Below, in pieces: positions 17,094 to 26,166 of a stretch of 64,000 nucleotides of DNA (its first letter is position 1; the number at the start of each line of letters is the position of its first letter). The translations under genes were made by a program, and so were the position numbers. This DNA comes from Nocardia asteroides. GTDB lineage: Bacteria; Actinomycetota; Actinomycetes; Mycobacteriales; Mycobacteriaceae. A model generated the notes under the pieces. It was not told the origin of the DNA. It searched no databases and worked only from the letters and a program-made list of their open reading frames with translations. The DNA lies in assembly GCA_019930625.1 (NCBI GenBank), contig CP082844.1, positions 6,448,001 to 6,512,000 on the forward strand, read 5' to 3'.

Positions 17094-18533
17094 TCATCGT
17101 CCTCCGCTGCCGGGAGCTTGCTCGGACACGGTCACCGAGCCGCCCGCGAGGACCGGGGTCAGCAACAGCAATTGCGCGACGGTCGGTCGGCCGCCGACGA
17201 TCGCCGCGACGGCGTCGGCGCCGCGCAGGGCGATCGGCCGGGCGGTTCCCTGCGGCGCCGGACCGGGCTCCGCGGGTACGGGGGCGCCTGGCCCGGGCAG
17301 GCCGGGCAACGACAGACCCGGAATCGCGGGCAATCCCGGAATCGCGGGCAGGCCGGGGATTCGAAGAACAGGTTGCTCCGGCTGCGCCGCGGGGATCGGC
17401 CGTGGCCCCGCCGCGTCGAGCCATCCGGGCAGCAACTGCGGCGGGAACTGCTGCGGCGGCGCGGTATCCGGAACAGACGCGCCGAAGCAGCGCGGACCGT
17501 ACCGGTCACCGTAACGCGGGCAGTCCGCGGCGGTGTACTGCTGGAACGGCGTGAAGGAGACATCCATCTTCCACACCATCTGCTTCATCGGACCGAATCG
17601 GAAAGTGGTGGCCAGCCGCTGCAACGCGACGTTCAGATTCCGCGCCGTGTACGGGATGGCCTGGGGATCGTCGGCGAGGTTGCCGAACAAGTCGTCCAGG
17701 CCTGCCACCAGGAACTTGCCCGCATCGGGATTGCGGGCGAACAGCGCGTTCACCGAATCCACCGTCGCGTTGCCCGTAGTCAGCAGGCTGATCAGCTCGG
17801 CACGGCGTTCGGCGAGAGTTCGCGCGCTGGTGACCGACTCCGAGAGCAGTCCGACCAGATCGGGCGCGGACACGCTCAGCGCTACCGAAGCGCGTCCGAG
17901 ATCACCCAGCAGATCACCGATTTCGGGAATCCCGCGCACCTCCGTGAGCCAGTGGTCCAGTCGTTGGATCGTCGAGCCCGGCGCCCGCGCGGCGGGGTCC
18001 AGCGCGGCCGACAGCGTCGCGAGCACTCGGCCGAGTTTCTCGGGCTGGATGTTGTTCAGCACGTCGCGTAGCACGTTCAAGGTGGTCTGCAACGCGACGG
18101 TGGCCGAGCTCGTGTCCTCCGCGATGGTCGCGCCCGCGCGCAGGCTACCGGTCCCCGGCTCGTTGTCGAGCAGTTCGATCGCGGTGACACCGAACAGATT
18201 GTTGGGGATGACCCGCGCCGTGACATTCGCCGGAATGGTCGATACAACGCCCGGTTTCAGATCGACGCTCGCGTGCTGCCGCGCGCCACGCGCCACGACG
18301 TCCACACCGGCGACGCGGCCGACCACCATGCCGCGGAACTTCACGTCGGCGCGGCTGGGCAACCCGTCGCCGGTACTGGTGAGGACTACGGTCACCGGGA
18401 CCTTGTCCTCGAAGTGACCGGTGTAGCGCAGCGCCAGCAGATACAGCAGCGCGGCGATCGTGGTGAGCACGGCGAGCCCGTAGAGCGTCAACTGCCGGCC
18501 GGAGGGCCCGCGACCGCTGGGATCCAGGATCAT
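17094..18533 (-). CDS. mceA: MceA subunit with Pro/Gly repeat tail
   Basis: 479 aa, the longest Mce subunit here. A transmembrane anchor (~17-38) is followed by an MCE domain (VPVTVVLTSTGDGLPSRADVKFRGMVVGRV) and helical repeats. The C-terminal ~110 residues are low complexity, with a short tandem of IPGLPA-type units (about residues 400-425) and further Pro/Gly runs. This tail is not needed for the MCE fold and may be surface-exposed. It starts 6 bp after the yrbEB stop. Confidence 0.92.
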   Translation of the reverse strand: MILDPSGRGPSGRQLTLYGLAVLTTIAALLYLLALRYTGHFEDKVPVTVVLTSTGDGLPSRADVKFRGMVVGRVAGVDVVARGARQHASVDLKPGVVSTIPANVTARVIPNNLFGVTAIELLDNEPGTGSLRAGATIAEDTSSATVALQTTLNVLRDVLNNIQPEKLGRVLATLSAALDPAARAPGSTIQRLDHWLTEVRGIPEIGDLLGDLGRASVALSVSAPDLVGLLSESVTSARTLAERRAELISLLTTGNATVDSVNALFARNPDAGKFLVAGLDDLFGNLADDPQAIPYTARNLNVALQRLATTFRFGPMKQMVWKMDVSFTPFQQYTAADCPRYGDRYGPRCFGASVPDTAPPQQFPPQLLPGWLDAAGPRPIPAAQPEQPVLRIPGLPAIPGLPAIPGLSLPGLPGPGAPVPAEPGPAPQGTARPIALRGADAVAAIVGGRPTVAQLLLLTPVLAGGSVTVSEQAPGSGGR

Positions 18534-18539
18534 CGGCGC

Positions 18540-19403
18540 TTACCCCGAGATCCGGAATCCGGGATCGATGCCCCAGATCGTCAGGGTCAGGAACAGATTC
18601 GCGAAGACCATCACGACGATCACCATCTTGATCGCCTGTCCGGCGGCCACCCCGACACCCTCGGGGCCGCCGGTGGCAACGTAGCCGTAGTAGCACTGGA
18701 TGAACGTCGCGAGCAGGACGAACACCACGACTTTCAGCAGGGAGAAGAACACGTCCGGTCCGATCAGGAACTGGAAGAAATAGTGGTCGTAGGTGCCCGC
18801 CGCGGTGCCGCCCAGAAACAGCACGGTGATCTTCGTCGTCAGGTACGCGGTGGCGAGACCGATGCTGTAGAGCGGGATGATGGTCAGCGTCGCCGCGATC
18901 ATCCTGGTGCTGACCAGATACGGCAGCGGACGGATGGCGATGGATTCCAGGGCGTCGATCTCTTCGGAGATGCGCATCGAACCGAGCTGCGCGGTGAAGC
19001 GGCAACCGGCCTGGATCGCGAAGGCCAGCGTCGCGAGGATCGGCGCCAGCTCCCTGGTGGTGGCGAAACCGGAGATCGCGCCGGTCAGCGGCGACATGGT
19101 GAGGAGGTTCAGCGCCGTGAACGACTCCATCCCGACGATGATCCCGCCGAAGGCGCACAGGATCACCACGACGCCGATCGTGCCGCCGCCGACGATGAGC
19201 GAGCCGTTGCCCCAGCCGACGTCGGCGATCAGCCGCGCCACTTCCTTGCGATAGTGCTTCAGCACGAAGGGGATCGCCACGACCGCTCGAACGAAAGTGA
19301 AGGCCTGGTGCCCGATGCGCTGATTGGCGTGCACCGGAACCATGGCGGCTTTCCCGACGGCCCGCACCGGCTGCATCGCGGGCGGCGTATAGGTGCTGGC
19401 CAT
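18540..19403 (-). CDS. yrbEB: YrbE-type MlaE permease, second subunit
   Basis: 287 aa from ATG 19403. A GTG at 19409, overlapping the yrbEA stop as GTGA, is an alternative start two codons earlier that fits the coupling style of this operon. The protein is an MlaE permease with about five membrane segments. The conserved core is FTAQLGSMRISEEIDALESIAIRPLPYLVSTR, containing the EIDAL element. With YrbEA it forms the membrane core of the Mce ABC-type importer. The ATPase (MceG/Mkl) is encoded elsewhere, as is usual. Confidence 0.93.
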   Translation of the reverse strand: MASTYTPPAMQPVRAVGKAAMVPVHANQRIGHQAFTFVRAVVAIPFVLKHYRKEVARLIADVGWGNGSLIVGGGTIGVVVILCAFGGIIVGMESFTALNLLTMSPLTGAISGFATTRELAPILATLAFAIQAGCRFTAQLGSMRISEEIDALESIAIRPLPYLVSTRMIAATLTIIPLYSIGLATAYLTTKITVLFLGGTAAGTYDHYFFQFLIGPDVFFSLLKVVVFVLLATFIQCYYGYVATGGPEGVGVAAGQAIKMVIVVMVFANLFLTLTIWGIDPGFRISG

Positions 19404-19405
19404 GC

Positions 19406-20281
19406 TCACACCACCTTCGTCGGGAACAGCGTGTTGTACAGCTGGGTGAGAATGATGTTGGTGGCGAACAACATCAGCGCCGAACTCACCACCGCGGAGT
19501 TCACCGCGTTCGCGACGCCGCCGGGACCGCCGTGGGCGTGCAAGCCGATGTCGCAGGCGATCACCGCGGTGAGCATCCCGAAGATCGCGGCCTTCACCAG
19601 CGCGACCAGGAGGTCGTTCGCGACCGCGAAGGAGGCGAACGAGCTGATGAACGAGCCCGGCGTCCCGGATTGGGCGTAGACGTTGAACATGTAGGCGGTC
19701 GCGAAGCCGACGAAGACCACGAAGCCGCAGAGCAGGACGCTGACCAGCACCGCCGCCGCCAGCCGCGGCGCGACCAAGCGGCGCACCGGGTCGACGCCCA
19801 TCACCATCATCGCGTCGATCTCTTCCCGGATCGTCCGGGAGCCGAGGTCGGCGCAGATCGCGGAGCCCACCGCGCCCGCCACCATCAGCGCCGACACCAA
19901 GGGCGCGCCTTGGCGGATGATGCCGAGACCGGCCACCGCGCCGATGAACGTCGTCGCGCCGACCTGGTTGACGAGCGCGCCGACCTGGATGGAGACGACC
20001 ACCGCGATGGGAATCGCGACGAACACCGTCGGCGCGGCCGAGACGTTCGCCATGAACGCGCACTGCTTGATGAATTCCTGGTAAGGGAAACGACGGCGCA
20101 CCAGAGAGACGATCAGTTGCGCGAGCGCGTCCCGGCCGAGCATGACTTGCCGCCCCAATGTCTCGAGCGATCGCTGCGGGTGCCTGCGCCACAGCCCCGA
20201 GACGCTGTCGACGATCTTCTCCAGCTCGCTCGCTCCGCCGACAGGGTCGGCGGGCCCGCGATGGAGGGTGGGGACAGTCAC
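19406..20281 (-). CDS. yrbEA: YrbE-type MlaE permease, first subunit
   Basis: 291 aa from GTG 20281. The frame is open upstream to 20374, but that extension is basic, unlike the family N-terminus, and would run through the promoter palindrome. An MlaE permease with EEIDAMMVMGVDPVRRLVAPRL as the conserved motif and several hydrophobic helices. It is the first gene of the mce operon. The strong inverted repeat 58 bp upstream is probably its control site. Confidence 0.92.
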   Translation of the reverse strand: MTVPTLHRGPADPVGGASELEKIVDSVSGLWRRHPQRSLETLGRQVMLGRDALAQLIVSLVRRRFPYQEFIKQCAFMANVSAAPTVFVAIPIAVVVSIQVGALVNQVGATTFIGAVAGLGIIRQGAPLVSALMVAGAVGSAICADLGSRTIREEIDAMMVMGVDPVRRLVAPRLAAAVLVSVLLCGFVVFVGFATAYMFNVYAQSGTPGSFISSFASFAVANDLLVALVKAAIFGMLTAVIACDIGLHAHGGPGGVANAVNSAVVSSALMLFATNIILTQLYNTLFPTKVV

Positions 20282-20338
20282 TCTTCGCCGGTCCTTTCTG
20301 GAATCCGCCCCGCGCGGCAATGACCGTCGGCGGTGGCA

Positions 20339-20364
20339 TGCGGTGTGCAGTGTTGCACACCGCA
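20339..20364. promoter_or_regulatory. Perfect 11+11 bp inverted repeat upstream of the mce operon
   Basis: TGCGGTGTGCA (20339-20349) and TGCACACCGCA (20354-20364) are exact reverse complements around a GTGT spacer. The repeat lies 58 bp upstream of the yrbEA start and next to an unusually AT-rich patch (20376-20410), which on the minus strand could supply a -10 element (CATAAT). This is a likely operator for a dimeric regulator such as a GntR/FadR- or TetR-type mce repressor. A 5'-UTR hairpin is the alternative. Confidence 0.65.
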
Positions 20365-20567
20365 CAGGCGTCAAACAAGCATTATGTTAATCGTTATTCT
20401 TATAGCTCTGCGCGGATGAGCAAGGAGTGCTGCGCAAGGAACCGGCGGCTATACCCTCTGCACCAGTAGGTTTGACAGCAAGCATGGTAGATACCCACAG
20501 CATCCTTCGCCAGACTTTACGAATATGTGATCAGGCGATCTGTCGCCTAGAGGGCGACTTCGAACCC

Positions 20568-20753
20568 TCACATGCTCGCCAGCCAACGTTGGAGCAGAAC
20601 CATCAGCGCCCCGAGAACAGCGAACCCCGCGACCGCCGCGCTCGACACCGCGATCCACAACCCGAGACGCAACACCGGGTTGACCTTCATCCGCCCACCG
20701 AGGATCTTCACCACGATCACCACGACGTCGATGAGCCACACCATCGCCATCAT
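20568..20753 (-). CDS. Small membrane protein, translationally coupled
   Basis: 61 aa. Its ATG shares the A of the preceding gene's stop (TGATG), a classic coupling arrangement, and no separate Shine-Dalgarno is needed. There are two hydrophobic stretches: ~3-20 (MVWLIDVVVIVVKILG) and ~33-56 (LWIAVSSAAVAGFAVLGALMVLL). They are separated by a basic loop (GRMKVNPVLRLG), so it is probably a hairpin membrane protein. I do not recognise the family. Confidence 0.65.
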   Translation of the reverse strand: MMAMVWLIDVVVIVVKILGGRMKVNPVLRLGLWIAVSSAAVAGFAVLGALMVLLQRWLASM

Positions 20754-20977
20754 CAGGTCATGCACACATTCGAGAAGGTGAGCACCGGCCAGCACACGAT
20801 CGATCCGAGGAACGAGATCACCAGGTCGATGCCGTGCATGTTCCGCAAATGGCTTGTGTGCGTGAGGGTCCAGACCACCCCGGCCAGTCCGTAGGGAATG
20901 CCGAGGATGATGAGGGTGCCGAGGAACTCCGAGACCTTCATCTCGTAGCCGAGTATTCGGTCCAGCGTCTTGAGCAT
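20753..20977 (-). CDS. Small membrane protein of unknown function
   Basis: 74 aa from ATG 20977, with AAAGGA about 11 bases upstream; an in-frame ATG at 20989 overlaps that site. Two membrane segments are seen: ~17-34 (LGTLIILGIPYGLAGVVW) and ~50-70 (DLVISFLGSIVCWPVLTF). Third-position GC is high, as in real genes nearby. It forms a two-gene unit with the downstream small membrane protein. No homology is recognised. Confidence 0.65.
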   Translation of the reverse strand: MLKTLDRILGYEMKVSEFLGTLIILGIPYGLAGVVWTLTHTSHLRNMHGIDLVISFLGSIVCWPVLTFSNVCMT

Positions 20978-21394
20978 GCGCCGATGCATCCTTTCCGTCC
21001 GATCGCCACCGCGCGGCCGGATCGTCCGTCACACCCCCGCGAGCGTGACGCACTACCCGAGCCGGGCTGCCGATACCGCCGTTGTGTTACCCGCCATTCT
21101 CACATAAATGGAACCCTACCGGGTGATCTGATCATCGACAGGCGCGCCCGTATATGCTGTTGGAGGCAGTCGAATCGTCTTGATAGCGTCTCGCTATGTT
21201 TTTCAAAATTCCTGGTATCGCACGGCAGTATCGGCCCGCGAGGAGATCACCCGACCCAGCCACAGCACGGATGCGAGAGTCGATTGCCGGCACTGGCCGC
21301 CGAGCGAGCGGGGCGGCCCAAAACAAAAGGTGCCCAGCCGCACTCGGCTGGGCACCCAAGTTCCTCCACCGCCCGCCGGGCGGCGCCATACAGG
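20978..21394. other. Intergenic region, terminator only
   Basis: Apart from the hairpin terminator at 21325-21358 I see no gene, repeat or RNA signature. The few open frames are short and overlap each other. Confidence 0.4.
21325..21358 (-). terminator. Rho-independent terminator
   Basis: On the minus strand GGTGCCCAGCCG, loop AGTG, CGGCTGGGCACC gives a 12-bp perfect stem followed by TTTTGTTTT. It lies about 40 bp downstream of the small membrane gene ending at 21395, which it terminates. Confidence 0.88.
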
Positions 21395-21589
21395 TCAGAC
21401 GGTCTCCTTGCGCGGCCACTCGACGCCGCGCTGGCGGACGTACTCGCCTGCGGTAGCGTCACTCTCGTCCAGGTCGTACTCGTACTCGTACTCGTCCAAC
21501 TCGGGGCGACGGCGTGGATCCCAGACCATAGCCGCGGCCGACACGGCCAACAACGTAACGACAATGGCCGCAATGACTACGTAGAGCAC
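21395..21589 (-). CDS. Single-pass small membrane protein with acidic tail
   Basis: 64 aa from GTG 21589. AGGAGGG lies 8 bases upstream, so this start is preferred over the in-frame ATG at 21628. Residues ~2-24 are one hydrophobic helix (LYVVIAAIVVTLLAVSAAAMV). An acidic, Tyr-rich segment (ELDEYEYEYDLDESD) and a basic C-terminus follow. It has its own terminator. It resembles the many small membrane proteins of actinobacteria, and no function can be assigned. Confidence 0.75.
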   Translation of the reverse strand: MLYVVIAAIVVTLLAVSAAAMVWDPRRRPELDEYEYEYDLDESDATAGEYVRQRGVEWPRKETV

Positions 21590-22000
21590 GTCTTTCACCC
21601 TCCTGAAGAAAACCGAAAAGAAACACACAGCCGTGCCGGATACTCAACGCACACAGCTTCTTTGACGCCGGACGCATAGTAAGCCGCGCCGCCGGTCGCG
21701 CGGCATTCCCACGACGGTTACCGGTCGGTCGCCGCCGGATCCGGACCGGGCGGCCACGTCCGGCGATTCAACGGAAACGCCACCGCGAACGTTCAGCGTC
21801 GCTTAGGCTCATCGCTGTCCCGGTGGCTCCGGGGCATCCAGCGCGGCACCGGTACGCCCAAGCCTGCCGCGATCGCTGGTGGTAGCGGTGGGGTTCACCC
21901 AACTAGATGAACCTCGCCGTCCCCCACTTCCCATGAAATCCCACCGACATTCGCGTGGAATCACCCACTTCCGGCATCCTTCGAGCTACCGTCTTCGGTC
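21590..22000. other. Intergenic region without identifiable features
   Basis: 411 bp between divergently oriented small genes. It presumably contains both promoters. I find no convincing palindrome, RNA or gene. Confidence 0.4.
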
Positions 22001-22297
22001 ATGGACGACATCGAACTGCAGCCACCGACCGTCGCCTCCGCCAAGCACACCGGACTGGTCCTGGACATCGCCACCCTCGCCATCCACAACCCGCTCGCCG
22101 GGCCCGGCGAGATCACCTACCCGTACGTCCGCTGCACCGACCATCGGGTTCTTCGTCTACCCGAACCGTTGCACCGGTGGGCCACCGAGACCATCGCGAT
22201 CAACCACACCCAGCACGCCACCGGCGCCCTGCCCCTGTTCCCCGGACAAGTCGAATTCGGCATCCTCGACGGCACCATGTACGCCGAAGTCCTGTAG
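22001..22297 (+). CDS. Small hypothetical protein
   Basis: 98 aa. Codon use is strongly GC-biased at third positions over most of its length, which supports coding. There is no signal peptide or membrane segment. The composition is mixed, with conserved-looking pieces such as ITYPYVRCTDHRVLRLP and LPLFPGQVEFGILDG suggesting a small beta-rich domain. No clear Shine-Dalgarno precedes the ATG, so it may be leaderless. The family is not recognised. Confidence 0.55.
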   Translation: MDDIELQPPTVASAKHTGLVLDIATLAIHNPLAGPGEITYPYVRCTDHRVLRLPEPLHRWATETIAINHTQHATGALPLFPGQVEFGILDGTMYAEVL

Positions 22298-22677
22298 GCC
22301 GGATTGCCGACCAGAGCCCGATCGATACGGCCGGGCTCTAGTCGCGCTTCCGAGGATCGGCCGCCGCAGCCGAACAGGTGCGGTGCCGTCGCGCCGGATG
22401 CCGTGTCGCCGGGGTGCGGCGAGGGCCGTATGCCGGGGACGCTCAGGCGGCGATCAGCGTTCGGGCGGGTGCTGGCCCGCGACCGGCCCATGGTTTGCCG
22501 ACCTCACCGGGACGCAGGAGCTGTCGCCGCGACCAGGACGCCGCCCGCGAACGGACGCAAGCGCCTGTCGTGGTCCGGCCGGGTATGCCGGTGGCGCGGG
22601 TTCCGGACGCACGACACACTGGAAACCGTGAATCGCATGTCAACCCGACGACGCCCCGACGGATCGGACGGCCTGCC
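22298..22677. other. Intergenic region without identifiable features
   Basis: 380 bp upstream of the TerD-AIM24 gene. The open frames are Arg/Pro-rich artefacts of high GC and I see no regulatory repeat. Confidence 0.35.
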
Positions 22678-24171
22678 GTGACCGACCTCGCCCGCGGTGA
22701 GAACCGCCCCGCGCCGGGCGATCGGCTGGCGGTGACCGTCACCTGCTCGGCTCCCGTCGACGTATCCGCGCTGTTGCTGAACGCGGCGGGGCGGGTGCGC
22801 TCCGACGCCGACTTCGTCTTCTTCAACCAGCCGGTCGCACCGGGCGTCACCTACCGGCACGGCCGGGGGGCAGGCGACGTGGTGGACATCCAGACCAGCG
22901 CGTTGCCCGGTGACGTGGAGCGTGTCGTCGTCACCGCGAGCCTGGACGGCAACGGTCCGCCCACCTTCGCGTCCGCGGGCTCGCTGCGCGCGACCATCGC
23001 CTCCGCCTCGAGCACGCTGGCCTTCCCGATGACAGGGCTGAGCACCGAGACCGCCGTGGTCTGCGTGGAAATCTACCGCCGCGGCGGCGGATGGAAGGTG
23101 CGCGCGGTCGGGCAGGGTTACGACAACGGGCTGGCCGGAATCGCAACGGCTTTCGGGGTGAACATCGATGACGAGCCGGCCCCGCCGACCTCGTCACCCG
23201 CTTCGACTCCCCCACCGGCGTATCGATCTGCTCCGCCCCCGCCACAGCAAACCGCCTCTGCTCCCCCGTATCCACCTGCCCCACCGCAGGCACACCAGCC
23301 CGCGCCGCCACCAGGCTCCCCGCCGCAACCGGCCTACCCGCCGCAACCCACCTACCCGCCGCCACCGGCCTATTCCGCCCCGTCCGCGGCGCCGCCACCA
23401 CCGATGCCCTCACCTCAGCAAGGAGCGCTGCCGATGCAGAGCGAACTGTTCGCCCCCAGCCACGCCGAAGTCACCGGCGCGGGCATCCAGAAGCAGGGCG
23501 GCAAGATGATCAAGGTGGCCGTCAACGGCGACGTGATGGCTCGCGCCGGATCGATGGTCGCCTACCAGGGCGACCTGCAGTTCCAAGCGCTCGGGGCGGG
23601 CGGCATCGGCCGGGCGATCCAGCAGCGGCTGACCGGCGAAGGCGTTCCCCTGATGAAGGTGACCGGGCGCGGCGACCTGTTCGTCGCCAACGGCGCAGCG
23701 GATGTGCACACCATCGATCTGGACGGCACCGACGGTCTCACCATCAACGGCGCCAACGTGCTCGCCTTCGATTCCACCCTGCGCTACGACATCCGGATGG
23801 TGCAGGGCGCCGCCGGGTTCGCCAGCAACGCCGGCTTGTTCAACTGTGTCTTCACCGGCCGCGGCCGCATCGCCATCACCACGCACGGCACGCCGGTGGT
23901 GCTGAATGTCGACCAGCCGACCTACGCCGACCCGCAGGCGGCGGTGGCCTGGTCGTCGAGTCTGCAGACCGGCATCAAACGCAACGATTCGTTCGGGCTG
24001 GGCCGGTTGATGGGCCGCAGCACCGGGGAGGGGATGACGCTGTCGTTCTCCGGACGCGGTTTCGTCATCGTGCAGCCGTCGGAGCTGCCGCCGGGCGGCT
24101 TCCTCGGCGGCACCGGCGGCGGACAGGAAGCCGGGCAGAGCGGCGGTGTGCTCGGCGGACTGTTCGGATGA
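22678..24171 (+). CDS. TerD-AIM24 fusion protein
   Basis: 497 aa from GTG 22678. Residues ~1-165 are a TerD domain (GDRLAVTVTCSAPVDVSALLL, DADFVFFNQP, IYRRGGGWKVRAVGQGY), the calcium-binding fold of tellurite/stress proteins. Residues ~166-252 are a Pro/Ala/Tyr-rich linker. From 253 an AIM24/TRAP-like beta domain follows (MQSELFAPSHAEVTGAGIQKQ), then a Gly-rich tail. An AGGAG lies 8 bases before the in-frame ATG 23434 that begins the AIM24 part, so a shorter product is possible. A role in envelope or chemical stress is inferred. Confidence 0.88.
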   Translation: MTDLARGENRPAPGDRLAVTVTCSAPVDVSALLLNAAGRVRSDADFVFFNQPVAPGVTYRHGRGAGDVVDIQTSALPGDVERVVVTASLDGNGPPTFASAGSLRATIASASSTLAFPMTGLSTETAVVCVEIYRRGGGWKVRAVGQGYDNGLAGIATAFGVNIDDEPAPPTSSPASTPPPAYRSAPPPPQQTASAPPYPPAPPQAHQPAPPPGSPPQPAYPPQPTYPPPPAYSAPSAAPPPPMPSPQQGALPMQSELFAPSHAEVTGAGIQKQGGKMIKVAVNGDVMARAGSMVAYQGDLQFQALGAGGIGRAIQQRLTGEGVPLMKVTGRGDLFVANGAADVHTIDLDGTDGLTINGANVLAFDSTLRYDIRMVQGAAGFASNAGLFNCVFTGRGRIAITTHGTPVVLNVDQPTYADPQAAVAWSSSLQTGIKRNDSFGLGRLMGRSTGEGMTLSFSGRGFVIVQPSELPPGGFLGGTGGGQEAGQSGGVLGGLFG

Positions 24172-24186
24172 CGGCGAGATCCGTCA

Positions 24187-25482
24187 TCAAGCCTGGAGCG
24201 AGACGAGTTCCACGACGGTGATGTCCGACGGTGCGCCCACCCGCACCGGCGGACCCCACGCCCCGGCTCCCCTGGAGACGTACAGCTGGGTGTCGCCGTA
24301 CCGCTCGAGCCCGGCGACTGTCGGATTGGCCAGGGCCGCAAGGTAATTGCCGGGCCAGATCTGGCCCCCGTGGGTGTGGCCGGACAGCTGGAGATCGACG
24401 CCGTGCGCCACCGCGTCCTCGATCAGCACGGGCTGGTGCGCCAAGAGGACGGCGGTGCGGGCGCGGTCGCGATCGCCGAGCGCCTCGGCGAAGTCCGGTC
24501 CCCGGCCGGTTCGTGCGCCCTGCACGTCGTTCACGCCCGCCAGGTCGAATCCGGGCAACTCCGTGCGGGCATTCGCGAGCAGGTGCATGCCGAGTTCCTG
24601 GACATGCTCTATCCACTGCTCGGCGCCGGAGAAGTACTCGTGGTTGCCGGTCACGAAGAACGCGCCGTGCCGGGCGCGCAGCCCGGCCAGCGGTTCCACG
24701 GCCGAGCGGAGGTGCTCGACGCTGCCGTCCACCAGGTCACCCACGACCGCGATGAGGTCGGGCTGGGTGTCGTTGACGGTCCGCACCACCCGCTCGGCGA
24801 AACCGCGCCCGAGAATCGGGCCGAGGTGCACGTCGCTGACCACCGCGATGCGAAATCCACCGGCCTGGCGCGGTAACTTCGCCAGCGGCACGGTGACACG
24901 CTTGACGCTCGGTCCGTCCAGGACGCCGTAGGCGCCGACGCCGACGGTGGTCGCCGCCGCGGCGACGGCCGCTCCGCTCACCACCCGCGAGACGAAGACG
25001 CGGCGCGGTAGCCGCGTGGCGGCCGGTCCGGCCTGGTCGCTCGCGGAGGCGTTCTCCGGCACGGGATCCGGCGCAGGCGCGGATTGAACGGGTTCGGCCG
25101 CGACGACCGGTTCGGGCACCGGTTCGCCGTGATCGAAGCGGCGCAACAACAGGCGGCGGATCGGCTCACCGACCGCCAAAGCCAGCAGCAGATAGACGAA
25201 CAGCGCACCCCACAGGTAGCCGGGCCAGGCGATAACCCGCACCAAAGCGAACGGAGCATCTGCCACTTCGGCAACCGTGGTGCCGACCAGCAGCACAGGC
25301 CCCGCCACCACGATCGCCGTGCCCGCCCGCCGGGCCGGTGAGCCCACGACGGTCGTATCCCGGACCAAGCGACGCCACACGTACCAATGCAGCGCCACCA
25401 CCGCGGCGGCGATCAGTACCACGAGCACGATGGCTCCGACCACAACAATTCCAACCACTACGGCGGCACTCTCTGTGAACAT
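24187..25482 (-). CDS. Membrane-anchored metallophosphoesterase
   Basis: 431 aa. The N-terminal ~130 residues hold three or four membrane helices. A Pro/Ala-rich linker (~135-165) and another hydrophobic segment follow. The calcineurin-like phosphoesterase domain (~205-431) has all metal-binding blocks: VVSDVHLG, GDLVDG, TGNHEYFSG and SGHTHGGQ. It probably hydrolyses phosphodiester or phospholipid substrates outside the membrane. It is convergent with the TerD-AIM24 gene, 15 bp between stops. Confidence 0.9.
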   Translation of the reverse strand: MFTESAAVVVGIVVVGAIVLVVLIAAAVVALHWYVWRRLVRDTTVVGSPARRAGTAIVVAGPVLLVGTTVAEVADAPFALVRVIAWPGYLWGALFVYLLLALAVGEPIRRLLLRRFDHGEPVPEPVVAAEPVQSAPAPDPVPENASASDQAGPAATRLPRRVFVSRVVSGAAVAAAATTVGVGAYGVLDGPSVKRVTVPLAKLPRQAGGFRIAVVSDVHLGPILGRGFAERVVRTVNDTQPDLIAVVGDLVDGSVEHLRSAVEPLAGLRARHGAFFVTGNHEYFSGAEQWIEHVQELGMHLLANARTELPGFDLAGVNDVQGARTGRGPDFAEALGDRDRARTAVLLAHQPVLIEDAVAHGVDLQLSGHTHGGQIWPGNYLAALANPTVAGLERYGDTQLYVSRGAGAWGPPVRVGAPSDITVVELVSLQA

Positions 25483-25540
25483 ATCGGATGCGCGGCACCA
25501 ACCTACGGCACGGCTGCGCCGACGCGCCCCGCGCCACCGC

Positions 25541-26053
25541 TCACCTCGTTCGCTCGACCACCCCGCGCAGGAACGCGGCCTGACCGGCGTGCTGCAGATC
25601 GTCGGAGATCACGCTGACCAGCCGCACCCCCAGCGTCACCGGCGGATCCCACCGGCTGTCGACAACGCGGTCGAGGTCGTCGTCGCCGAGGCCGCGCACG
25701 AAGCGCAGCGTCTGCTCGTGCACCGCGTCGAAGTACCCAGCGAGCAGTTGCGCGGAGGCACGGATCACGGCCACGCCCTCGGGGCGGTCACCGTATCCGG
25801 TCGCCGACTCGTCGATGGGCAGGCCGAACCGGTCGTACCAGCCCTGCGCGGTCCAGACCTGTTCGGTACCGGCCACATCCGCGATGTGATCGTCCTGCAC
25901 GCGGGCCAGATGCCAGATCAACCACGCGATCGAGTTCGCGCCGGGATCCATGCGGTAGCCGAGGTCGTCCTCCGCCAGCCCGTCCACCGCTTCGTGCACC
26001 ACCTCCTTGATCCGCTCGTAGGCGTCGGTCAGCACATCGGCACTGGTAGCCAC
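25541..26053 (-). CDS. DinB/mycothiol-transferase superfamily protein (DUF664-like)
   Basis: 170 aa from GTG 26053, with GAGGAGGAG 6 bases upstream. A four-helix DinB fold. Potential metal ligands occur in IAWLIWHLARVQDDHI and in SVISDDLQHAGQAAFLRG, matching the His pattern of DinB-like thiol transferases. In actinobacteria many such proteins use mycothiol for detoxification. The actual substrate is unknown. It is divergent from a secreted repeat protein, with a 20-bp palindrome in between. Confidence 0.82.
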   Translation of the reverse strand: MATSADVLTDAYERIKEVVHEAVDGLAEDDLGYRMDPGANSIAWLIWHLARVQDDHIADVAGTEQVWTAQGWYDRFGLPIDESATGYGDRPEGVAVIRASAQLLAGYFDAVHEQTLRFVRGLGDDDLDRVVDSRWDPPVTLGVRLVSVISDDLQHAGQAAFLRGVVERTR

Positions 26054-26166
26054 GGTCGACTCCTCCTCGAGGTCGGGTATTCCGACGGTACCCAGCGCGA
26101 CCGGCCTGCACGAGCGTCGACGTGCCCGGGCGGGGCGAATTCTCGCACGACCGAACCACATTGAAT

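Noticed and set aside
18540..20378. 612-codon frame that would extend yrbEB across yrbEA
   Set aside because: The extra N-terminal part lies in another frame of yrbEA and is not MlaE-like; the real start is at 19403 or 19409.
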